Shown: positions 1 through 6,040 of the stretch, piece by piece
Position numbering within the stretch: the first letter of the stretch is position 1
Layout: each line of letters opens with the position of its first letter
Assembly: GCA_029262715.1 (NCBI GenBank)
Contig: JAJCYX010000419.1
Span: forward strand, 1-8,527
DNA length: 8,527 nt
DNA from: Chloroflexota bacterium
GTDB taxonomy: Bacteria > Chloroflexota > Dehalococcoidia > Lucifugimonadales > Lucifugimonadaceae
Direction: 5' to 3'
Position numbers and translations under genes: made by a program
The notes under the pieces: generated by a model
Database searches by the model: none
What the model was told of the DNA's origin: nothing
The model's input: the letters and a program-made list of their open reading frames with translations, nothing else

Positions 1-610
1 CAGGGGTGAAGTGGTCCGCACCCGGAATGTCCAGGATGCAGTTTGAGGTAAGAAACGGCTCACCTAATGCCACATGCTGACCCCATTCTGCCTCAGCCGG
101 CTCTTCCGCTTCATTGGTCAGGCTGTCCTCTATTGTCAGCACGGCTGATCCGGACTCCAGTGTGATCGTCTTCTCGATCCAGAATGGGGTGCGAACCGTT
201 CTCACCCAGAATTTCGCGCTTACGCGTTCCGGCGTGTCCTCAGTGATCTGAGCGTCCCAGGGCATCAAGGTAGCTTCGGTGTGCTGGCCGATATCGGCCC
301 CTGCGTACTGCTGAGGATGACCGCCCGTCGGGGCAATCGTCTGCCATCCGCCGATGTACGTATCGTGCCAGACCCCTTCTCCCCAGCCAGTTGAAGGTAC
401 CCATTTGGTGATGTCGCGCACACTCCACGGTGTCCGCCACATGAAATCGGTGTCGGATGGCTTATGTACCAGTTCGAAGATGTCCGCACCCTTGTCAGCA
501 AGCACGCTCACTCGGAGCAGTTCATTCTCGAGGATGACCGTCTTTAGTCCTCTGTACGTCCATGAATCGGAAATTCGGCAGCCGAACGTTCGCTCATTCT
601 GGTAATGCAC
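1..610 (-). CDS. Aldose 1-epimerase-like (galactose mutarotase superfamily) protein, 3' part outside window
   Basis: Reverse-strand frame open for 203 codons from a GTG at 608-610 to the window edge, so the C-terminus is missing. The N-terminal region ENELLRVSVLADKGADIFEL (about residues 29-48) matches the usual opening of galactose-mutarotase-fold proteins, where a ligand-independent strand pair leads into 'kGa.i.el'. Further on, WQTIAPTGG and then EWGQHVALGEPFL resemble the WGHHPAFG-type segment that carries a conserved active-site His in aldose epimerase relatives. By family knowledge such proteins interconvert sugar anomers or bind sugars in the cytosol; the substrate cannot be read from sequence. 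An in-frame TAG (623-625) lies five codons upstream of the GTG, and a weak AGG (618-620) sits 7 nt before it, so GTG is the only reasonable early start. It is divergent from the response regulator. The superfamily call is good; the exact reaction is unknown. Confidence 0.72.
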   Translation of the reverse strand, partial: MHYQNERTFGCRISDSWTYRGLKTVILENELLRVSVLADKGADIFELVHKPSDTDFMWRTPWSVRDITKWVPSTGWGEGVWHDTYIGGWQTIAPTGGHPQQYAGADIGQHTEATLMPWDAQITEDTPERVSAKFWVRTVRTPFWIEKTITLESGSAVLTIEDSLTNEAEEPAEAEWGQHVALGEPFLTSNCILDIPGADHFTP

Positions 611-870
611 CGGTAAACCTGTCTAACTCACTGTTGTAATAGTCTGGTCTAAGTTGGAACTGAACTGGAAAACGCCAGTATAAGGGCACAGGCAGCTTCA
701 CAGCTCGGTCGGTGCGAATTGTTGAAATCACCTAACACTTGGGGTGTAAACACGTTTCACGTTACTACCGGGATTGTTCAAACTTGGTAATGCCTATTCT
801 CGTCGGGTGCCCGGTAGATCATGAGCGGCGCAACGGGAAGCAGAAGTGCACAGGCCCTCGGAGGATACTA
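611..870. promoter_or_regulatory. Divergent intergenic region between epimerase and response regulator
   Basis: About 260 bases without a convincing gene. An open frame in phase with the receiver begins at a TTG (739) but reads as non-coding sequence before 871. For the plus strand a TATAAG (679-684) lies downstream of TTGGAA (654-659) with a 19-nt spacer, a weak possible promoter. A 5-bp inverted repeat, ACTGG (664-668) and CCAGT (675-679), covers the spacer and touches the -10, so it could be an operator. A second small dyad, ACAC (735-738) and GTGT (744-747), is followed by two ACGTT copies near 751-763. No RNA gene or terminator was seen. Confidence 0.3.
860..864 (+). promoter_or_regulatory. 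Ribosome binding site deciding the TTG start at 871
   Basis: GGAGG ends 6 nt before the TTG at 871-873. This places the start at the first residue of the receiver fold (MARILVVDDN) and excludes the far longer in-frame extension back to 739, which has no comparable signal. Confidence 0.8.
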
Positions 871-1248
871 TTGGCTCGAATTCTCGTAGTCGACGACAAC
901 GCCGACGTTCGCCTGGCTCTTGCAACGATTCTTGAAGATGCCGGGCACGATGTGCTGGAAGCGGAAGATGGTGAAGAGGTATTCGACCTCGTGATCTCCG
1001 AATTCCCCGAACTCGTGTTATTGGACGTGATGATGCCGCGCGTTAGCGGTTTCGATGCTCTAGCAACACTGAAAGCGGATACTCGCACATCGCAAGTCCC
1101 TGTAATCATGGTGACCGCAAAAGGCCGCCCCGAAGACATGGCGATGGCCCGATCGCTCGGCGCGGTCGAATACATCACCAAGCCCTGGGCTGAGGGTGAT
1201 GTTGAGTTGAGAGTAGACTGGGCGCTGGCCACAACTCAGGCCAGTTAG
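871..1248 (+). CDS. Stand-alone response regulator receiver (CheY-like)
   Basis: A 125-residue protein that is one receiver domain with no output domain. All key positions are present: the acidic pair Asp8-Asp9 for Mg2+ binding, the phosphoacceptor Asp52 in LLDVMMP, the switch Thr82 in MVTAKG, aromatic Tyr101, and Lys104 followed by Pro105. It should be phosphorylated by a histidine kinase and act through protein-protein contact, as CheY or Spo0F types do; no kinase is in the window, so its partner is unknown. The TTG start is set by GGAGG 6 nt upstream. The stop is 48 bases before the transporter gene on the same strand, without a clear terminator, so the two may be co-transcribed, although a functional link is not evident. 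The family is certain, the pathway unknown. Confidence 0.93.
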   Translation: MARILVVDDNADVRLALATILEDAGHDVLEAEDGEEVFDLVISEFPELVLLDVMMPRVSGFDALATLKADTRTSQVPVIMVTAKGRPEDMAMARSLGAVEYITKPWAEGDVELRVDWALATTQAS

Positions 1249-1296
1249 TCAGCCCGGCCTCACGACTGCACGAACCGGCCGGTCCAAAGGACCTAG

Positions 1297-2175
1297 ATGA
1301 CCGGTGTCGCGGTACTACTTGTACTCATTTCCGCAGTGGCGCACGCTTCGTGGAACCTGCTTGCCAAGCGTGCGGGAACTCCCGAACTGGCGAACTGGTG
1401 GATGGCTACATCAGGCGCACTAATCATGCTGCCGACTGCCATCGTGTTACTTGTACTCGATGTTCCCAGTGGCACCGGGTGGGCGTTCATTGGCGGCACC
1501 ATCGGGCTGCACATCCTCTATTTCTTCACGCTCGGCCGGGCATATCGATACGGCGATCTTTCTATCGTCTATCCAGTTGCCCGAGGCCTCGGCTTGACCC
1601 TTATCCCTATTCTTGGCGTGCTGGCGCTTGACGAAACGGTCACTGTGCAGGCTTCCCTGGGGATGGCGTTGATCCTAATCGGCATTATCGCAGTCGGGCT
1701 CAGCTCACGTAGACGGGATGGTCTGAACAGTGGAGTTCGAGGGATTCTCACTGACCGGGGCGTCCTGTTTGCAATCGCCACAGGCGTGCTGATCGGCTCG
1801 TACTCGGTTCTTGATAAGGAAGGTGTCGAGCATGTAACGCCCGTCCTGTACATGTTCTTCCTGACTGCTGGTGGATCGCTCGGCTCGCTCGCATTGATAC
1901 ACCGAAGCTACTCACGAGCGCAGTTCAAGGGTGAAATCCGCACTCACTGGAGAACGATAGTCGTCGGCGGCATGCTCCAATTCCTCGCCTATGCACTGAT
2001 ACTGAGTGCGTTAAGAATCTCGCAGGTCAGCTACGTCGGCCCGTTCCGTGAGATTGCGATAGGAATCGGCGTCGTTCTCGGTGCTCTGGTACTCAAAGAG
2101 CATGTGACCCGGGGACGAGCAGCCGGAGCAGCCGCAGTAGCTCTCGGCGCAGTCACCATCGCACTTGCGCCGTGA
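1297..2175 (+). CDS. DMT superfamily (EamA-type) transporter
   Basis: A 292-residue, strongly hydrophobic protein with about ten predicted membrane spans arranged as two five-span EamA repeats. The first repeat opens with AHASWNLLAKRAG (residues 15-27), and YPVARG (92-97) followed by LGVLALDE (106-113) matches the conserved loop and end of that repeat. The second repeat shows VGPFREIAI (247-255) and closes with LKEHVTRGRAAGAAAVALG (266-284), the usual 'kE..t..r..G...i..G' ending. Proteins of this superfamily move metabolites such as amino acids, sugars or nucleotides across the cytoplasmic membrane; the substrate cannot be predicted here. The ATG is preceded by AAAGGA (1286-1291) with 5 nt spacing. 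It ends 30 bases before the convergent stress-protein gene, and no hairpin terminator is evident between them. Confidence 0.9.
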   Translation: MTGVAVLLVLISAVAHASWNLLAKRAGTPELANWWMATSGALIMLPTAIVLLVLDVPSGTGWAFIGGTIGLHILYFFTLGRAYRYGDLSIVYPVARGLGLTLIPILGVLALDETVTVQASLGMALILIGIIAVGLSSRRRDGLNSGVRGILTDRGVLFAIATGVLIGSYSVLDKEGVEHVTPVLYMFFLTAGGSLGSLALIHRSYSRAQFKGEIRTHWRTIVVGGMLQFLAYALILSALRISQVSYVGPFREIAIGIGVVLGALVLKEHVTRGRAAGAAAVALGAVTIALAP

Positions 2176-2205
2176 TGTCCGTGTCCGACCGAGCAGACCG
2201 GCTGA

Positions 2206-3198
2206 CTACTCTTCCCTGACCACGACGACAGGCCGTTCGGCGCTCCTGATCACCTTGTCTGCAACAGATCCAAGGATCATGCGCTTCAGGCCCGAGGAAC
2301 CGTGAGATGAAAGGACGATGATGGAGTTCTCGTGCTTTGCAGCTGCATCATGAATCACGTCGTCTGCATCACCTTCAGCAACCTCAACCGTGATTGTCAC
2401 GTCTGGGGGAACCATCTCTCTACCGATACGTTCAAGGTGGTCTGTGAACGCCACACGGTTTAGGTTGGCAGTGGCGTGGCTTCCGAAGAAGCCCAGGAAT
2501 CCTGAGCCGATAGCGCTCAATAACACAAGTTCGGCACCAGCCGATTTCGCGAGATCGGCCGACAGTGGCACAACCCGTTCGCTCTCCTTTGATCCATCCA
2601 GGGGCACGATCACGGATTGAACGCCGGATTTAGCAACCTCAAGGGTATCGAGAGTCGCCGGGTGAACCGCCATCACGGGAACGCCGGATGTTCTGACGAT
2701 ACGATCTGTCACGCTTCCCATCACACCACGCGAGATCGGTGACTGTCGATGCGTCGCCATCACAATCAGCCCTGCTCCGAATTCGGTTGCAGCAATCCTG
2801 ATCTGTGAAGCGGGATCACCCATTCGGACTTCGGTCTCCACGCTGATTCCGTTGGCTTCAAGTGTCTTTTTTCGGGCAGTCAGGTAGCCATGAGCGGTCT
2901 GGACCGCCTGATCGATAGCGTGGCCGCCGAAACCAGGTTCGATATCGGTGTGAGATTCGGTTCGAACAGGAGCAGTTGCACCAACTGTGCTGCCAGCTGC
3001 TGTGACGATACCTGTGCTGCCACCGGTGTCGAACCGCCTGCCGCTGCCGATCGGTTCAAGCATGCTGAGCCAGCCCGGGTCGACAACGGCAAGTAGCGTG
3101 ATTTTGGCTCCTATTTGAGCGGCGAATGTCGCTGCCCAGTTAGACATTCGCTCAGCGGTGTCAGATCGATCGAGAGGAACGAGAATATTGTTGATCAT
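2206..3198 (-). CDS. Tandem-domain universal stress protein (UspA family)
   Basis: A 330-residue cytosolic protein with two UspA domains, about residues 1-180 and 192-330. Each opens with the typical strand (ILVPLDRSD at 5-13; VIVPLDGSKESE at 196-207). The family ATP motif G-2x-G-9x-G-S is nearly intact in domain 2 (Ser297-x-x-Gly300, Gly310-Ser311) but altered in domain 1, where the central Gly is Arg151 (ATHR at 148-151, then Gly161-Ser162). Domain 2 may therefore bind nucleotide while domain 1 is modified. Domain 1 also carries a Gly/Ser/Thr-rich insertion at about 51-92 between its early strands and the following helix. The ATG is preceded by AAAGGA (complement of 3208-3213) with 9 nt spacing. 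It follows the permease gene by 142 bases, enough for its own promoter. UspA proteins affect stress survival; no specific role is evident. Confidence 0.92.
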   Translation of the reverse strand: MINNILVPLDRSDTAERMSNWAATFAAQIGAKITLLAVVDPGWLSMLEPIGSGRRFDTGGSTGIVTAAGSTVGATAPVRTESHTDIEPGFGGHAIDQAVQTAHGYLTARKKTLEANGISVETEVRMGDPASQIRIAATEFGAGLIVMATHRQSPISRGVMGSVTDRIVRTSGVPVMAVHPATLDTLEVAKSGVQSVIVPLDGSKESERVVPLSADLAKSAGAELVLLSAIGSGFLGFFGSHATANLNRVAFTDHLERIGREMVPPDVTITVEVAEGDADDVIHDAAAKHENSIIVLSSHGSSGLKRMILGSVADKVIRSAERPVVVVREE

Positions 3199-3301
3199 TT
3201 GAAAAGGTCCTTTGCCCGCGCTGCATAGTCAACGACACGCCCTATTTGGTTAGCAGTATCGTTGAAACGCCGAGAGGAACTCGTGAGCTGTCGCTACGAA
3301 G

Positions 3302-3321
3302 ATGTGAGCGCTATGTGAGCG
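3302..3321. repeat. 9-bp direct repeat upstream of the stress-protein gene, candidate operator
   Basis: ATGTGAGCG occurs at 3302-3310 and again at 3313-3321, an 11-bp period, so both copies face about the same side of the helix. The pair lies in the 142-base gap between permease and stress-protein genes, about 105-125 bases before the stress-protein start, a plausible place for an activator site. No clear -10/-35 pair is visible after it. Its function is inferred only from position and spacing. Confidence 0.3.
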
Positions 3322-3340
3322 TTGCGAAAGCCGAAACCGA

Positions 3341-4588
3341 TCAGGCAGCTTCATCTCGAATTCGCCTGTCAAGAACAGGTAGCAGAAGGTCAAGCAGGAA
3401 CATAGCCACTGCGAGCATCACGATCACAACAAAAACGATACCCGTCATCATCGTAATGTCTCTCTGGTTGATTGATTGCCAGAACAGGAAACCGATGCCC
3501 GGGTAGTTAAATACCAGTTCAACCAGCAGGACACCTGTGAGCAGCGATCCGATTGAAGCGAACAGCCCGGTGATCTGGGGCAACATCGCGTTCCTCATGC
3601 CGTAGCGCAGGAAGATGCGGCTCGGGCGCAACCCTTTTGCAGCGGCAAACACCATGTAGTCCTCGCCCTGCATGTTCACCATTAACCCTCGCATGCTGAC
3701 CATCCACAGGCTCGAAGTGGCAATTATCACGGAGAGCGCCGGGAGTATCGAGTGGTACAGCGCACTTGAGATGAAAGGGAAATTCCAACCGGGTGACAGA
3801 TCAGGGTTGAAGTTGTCCCAGCCTCCGTTCAGTGGAAATATCTGCCACTGGAACGCAAGGAACCAGATCAAGATCCACCCAAGCAGATAGTAGGGAATTG
3901 ATGAAGCCGCCAGTAGCGGAACGAAGATCAAGCGAAGCGGACGTGGTGAGCCCGGCCAACCCATTACACCCCCCGCAAATGTGCCGATAGTGAACGCGAT
4001 GACCGTTGCGATGCCCATCATCCCGAGTGTCCAGTAAATCGAATTACGTATAACTGAAAATACGGAAACGGGGAAAAATCTGCGCGATGCTCCGAGATCG
4101 AACTGCGCCAGAGACGTGATGTAGCGCCTGTACTGAACGACAATCGGTTCACCGAAGCCGAACTGCCTCTCGAAAGATGTTCGTGTATTTCTCCGGTCGT
4201 TATCAGAGATCAGTTCACGTTGCAGCCTCTCCCGCTCGGCCTCTAACTCGTCTATCACTCCATCTTCGGCATTTGCTGCACTCAGCCTCTCGAACTCCAG
4301 CTGCAACTGATTCTGAATGTCCCTGATGCGCTGAATTTCGGGGGACGGCGTGAAGAAGCCGGCGTTCGATGGATTGATACCGAACTGGCGCGGCACGAAA
4401 AACATGAAGGTGGCGCCTGCCCAGATGATGAAGATCATCAGCAGGAAGCGTTTTAGTATCCGATGGAACAGCACCGATTTGACGATGAGCCCGAAATAAC
4501 CTGCGTCCAGCCCCGGCGCGGTCACCGGAACTGGTGAACGGACCGTGCTCGTCGGCTCGAATAGAGACGACTCGTCGCCCGATCTCAA
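3341..4588 (-). CDS. ABC transporter permease, DppB/OppB type, with coiled-coil insertion
   Basis: A 415-residue inner-membrane permease of the binding-protein-dependent peptide/nickel type. A first span (about 47-66) is followed, after a long extension, by the family segment FGFGEPIVVQYRRY (143-156), LAQFDLGAS (160-168), and five further spans. The EAA loop that contacts the ATPase is clear: EDYMVFAAAKGLRPSRIF (309-326), then RNAMLPQITG (332-341) and the NYPGIGFLFW segment (361-370). Family members are usually about 310-340 residues; this one is longer because of an N-terminal tail and a charged, heptad-like stretch at about 83-135 between span 1 and the family core. No second permease, ATPase or binding protein is in the window, so partners must lie elsewhere. 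The start is uncertain: TTG at 4588 lacks a Shine-Dalgarno, and the frame stays open upstream to the TAG of the preceding gene. Confidence 0.88.
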   Translation of the reverse strand: MRSGDESSLFEPTSTVRSPVPVTAPGLDAGYFGLIVKSVLFHRILKRFLLMIFIIWAGATFMFFVPRQFGINPSNAGFFTPSPEIQRIRDIQNQLQLEFERLSAANAEDGVIDELEAERERLQRELISDNDRRNTRTSFERQFGFGEPIVVQYRRYITSLAQFDLGASRRFFPVSVFSVIRNSIYWTLGMMGIATVIAFTIGTFAGGVMGWPGSPRPLRLIFVPLLAASSIPYYLLGWILIWFLAFQWQIFPLNGGWDNFNPDLSPGWNFPFISSALYHSILPALSVIIATSSLWMVSMRGLMVNMQGEDYMVFAAAKGLRPSRIFLRYGMRNAMLPQITGLFASIGSLLTGVLLVELVFNYPGIGFLFWQSINQRDITMMTGIVFVVIVMLAVAMFLLDLLLPVLDRRIRDEAA

Positions 4589-4699
4589 TTGGTTGGAGGC
4601 CTGAGAAGACGTGGATTCGCCGCCCTCGGATCCGATGTTATGTGAGGGCGGTCGTCTCCAAATGCTGATGGCCAGGCTCCGTAGTTGGCGCTGTATTGC

Positions 4700-5407
4700 C
4701 TAAAGAAAGGTCTCAAACATGTACTCAAACAGCCAATACGGCCAGACCGTGACCAGAAATAGAACGCCAAGCGCCGAAATTGCCGAGGCTCCGTACAGGA
4801 GTTTTGCGCGCTCCCGATGATCGACTGGACCTGTGAACTTTGCAATCACCCAGAAAATGGCTCCGGCAATCAGGCCAAAGAAGATTCCCGGCCCAAGCCA
4901 ATCAGACCAGAACAGGAATGTGAACAGGGGTGTTGAAAAGACCCAATCGCCAAGCATCTGTTGCGCAGAGCCCTGGCCAGTCACATTTGAAACGCCGGTG
5001 ATGCCGATTATGAACAGGTTGAGCGGCGTGAGTATTCCGATCAATAGTGGCATCAAAATGCCGTAGGCCAGGCCGACGATCATGAGCTTCAGAAAGCTCG
5101 GTAGCAGATCATCAAACTGCTTGAAGACCAGGTAAATGATCAGGATGCTCAGGGGTCCGGCGAACAGAGCAGCGCCGGCTAGCCGGAAATAGGTTGGCCA
5201 GCCCGGGCGGTCGAGGATGTAGTAGTAGTCGGCATCTTGAAGCGTAATTACGATCTGAATGTACGGAATGATTAGAGCCATAGCTGCCGCAAGTGGCAGC
5301 AAGGCAATCACGGTGACGCGCTGACGACGGTTTACTTCGTCTCGAATCTCTTCAAGCGCCATGATGCGCTCGTCGAATCGGTCTGTTGATGCAGATGTCT
5401 CTGTCAA
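4700..5407 (-). CDS. Polytopic membrane protein of unknown function
   Basis: I do not recognise this 235-residue protein. It begins with a charged cytosolic-looking segment (residues 1-30, possibly helical, rich in Glu/Arg) and then has about five or six hydrophobic spans, near 31-55, 73-95, 106-139 (long enough for one or two), 172-191 and 205-228. It has no recognised catalytic motif. It lies 111 bases upstream of the permease on the same strand, so it may belong to the same transcript and possibly to the same transport system, an inference from position only. The TTG start at 5407 is the first possible one after an in-frame TAA; an ATG at 5362 (residue 16) is an alternative, and neither has a strong ribosome site. 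Its TAG stop (4700-4702) is in the same frame as the permease gene. Confidence 0.7.
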   Translation of the reverse strand: MTETSASTDRFDERIMALEEIRDEVNRRQRVTVIALLPLAAAMALIIPYIQIVITLQDADYYYILDRPGWPTYFRLAGAALFAGPLSILIIYLVFKQFDDLLPSFLKLMIVGLAYGILMPLLIGILTPLNLFIIGITGVSNVTGQGSAQQMLGDWVFSTPLFTFLFWSDWLGPGIFFGLIAGAIFWVIAKFTGPVDHRERAKLLYGASAISALGVLFLVTVWPYWLFEYMFETFL

Positions 5408-5419
5408 ATTGGTCTCTGA

Positions 5420-5545
5420 TTATCCGGGACGGTTCAGGCGAAGCCAGTGCTCAATATATGCCGTTAGCAGATGAGCGGCATCCAATGGATTGACCAGTCT
5501 CGCATCTGGCAGTCTGGCGGATAGCACATCGAATGCAGGATCCAC
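5420..5545 (-). CDS. Possible small ORF (41 codons), unrecognised
   Basis: A GTG at 5543-5545 opens a 41-residue frame ending in TAA at 5420-5422, 12 bases before the membrane-protein start. The translation looks protein-like (begins VDPAFDVLSARLPDARL, later AAHLLTAYIEHWLRLNRPG), with ordinary codon choice and an amphipathic helix-like second half. It has no good ribosome site and matches no family I know. The frame stays open further upstream to a TGA near 5615, but there it is only the antisense of the lipoprotein gene. It could be a genuine small protein, a leader translated ahead of the membrane protein, or the remnant of a longer gene. Its start lies 3 bases from the divergent lipoprotein ATG, which makes it doubtful. 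Confidence 0.3.
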   Translation of the reverse strand: MDPAFDVLSARLPDARLVNPLDAAHLLTAYIEHWLRLNRPG

Positions 5546-5548
5546 TTG

Positions 5549-6013
5549 ATGATAACGCTTCGACAGATAATTTCGCTCGGAATACTCCCATCTCTGATCG
5601 TATTCGGTGTCGCATGCTCTTCATTTGCGGGGTCACCCACACCTTCACCGATTCCACAGCCAACGTCGGCACCGGCTGTTGACGGCGACGCTGCCGTTCA
5701 GATAGCGCTCACGGCTTCGCAAGACCTGTACGACAACCTTCGCTCGCTTGGTGCTGTTGGTGTGACTGCACAGAGCGAGCAGGAGCCGCGGGCCGATCTA
5801 TCTGATATCTCAAGCCTATTTGGTGATACTCCACTCAATGCAACCGGCACATCAGGTGCATGGCTGGTCGAGGTCAAGCTCGCAATGATCGGAACCCCCA
5901 CGGACTCTGGAACCAGCTTCACATTGTTCGCAATCGACGCCGCCAACGGACGACTGATTTCGCAGGTGACATCGTCAAACAGGTTGTTGAACGGAGATAG
6001 TGGATTGGAATGA
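5549..6013 (+). CDS. Small lipoprotein, possible PepSY-like fold
   Basis: A 154-residue exported protein. The N-terminus is a type II signal peptide: MITLRQ, a hydrophobic core (about residues 8-20), then GVAC with the lipidated Cys at 23. A Ser/Pro/Thr-rich linker follows (24-43), common in surface lipoproteins. The mature part ends with GAWLVEVKLA (103-112) and FTLFAIDAANGRLISQV (124-140). The pattern of a Trp-led strand, then 'f.iDA.nGrli', resembles PepSY-type domains, but this is a tentative fold suggestion. The ATG at 5549 has AGGA (5537-5540) at 8 nt spacing; a TTG one codon earlier is less likely. It converges on the DUF3179 gene with only 27 bases between stops and no obvious terminator. 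Function unknown. Confidence 0.75.
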   Translation: MITLRQIISLGILPSLIVFGVACSSFAGSPTPSPIPQPTSAPAVDGDAAVQIALTASQDLYDNLRSLGAVGVTAQSEQEPRADLSDISSLFGDTPLNATGTSGAWLVEVKLAMIGTPTDSGTSFTLFAIDAANGRLISQVTSSNRLLNGDSGLE

Positions 6014-6040
6014 CGGTAGGACGCTGTGGACAATCGCGAG

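Noticed and set aside
739..870. Long N-terminal extension of the receiver starting at TTG 739
   Set aside because: The extension has no receiver-related or compositionally protein-like sequence, while GGAGG directly before TTG 871 places the start at the first residue of the fold.
819..1232. Minus-strand ORF of 137 codons
   Set aside because: It is the antisense shadow of the receiver gene, Ser/Thr/Arg-rich with no recognisable domain.
2176..2205. Terminator between the convergent transporter and stress-protein genes
   Set aside because: The 30 bases contain only a weak CCG-rich partial dyad and no T-run on either strand.
4700..4702. TAG read as pyrrolysine
   Set aside because: TAG also ends the receiver, stress-protein and DUF3179 genes normally and nothing in the window suggests pyrrolysine genes; kept only as a fusion or re-initiation question.
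5451..5672. Minus-strand 73-codon ORF
   Set aside because: Most of it is antisense to the lipoprotein signal and linker, and its sequence is not protein-like; the 5420-5545 frame is the more plausible one in this gap.
6014..6040. Bidirectional terminator between the lipoprotein and DUF3179 genes
   Set aside because: No stable inverted repeat or T-run could be found in the 27 bases.
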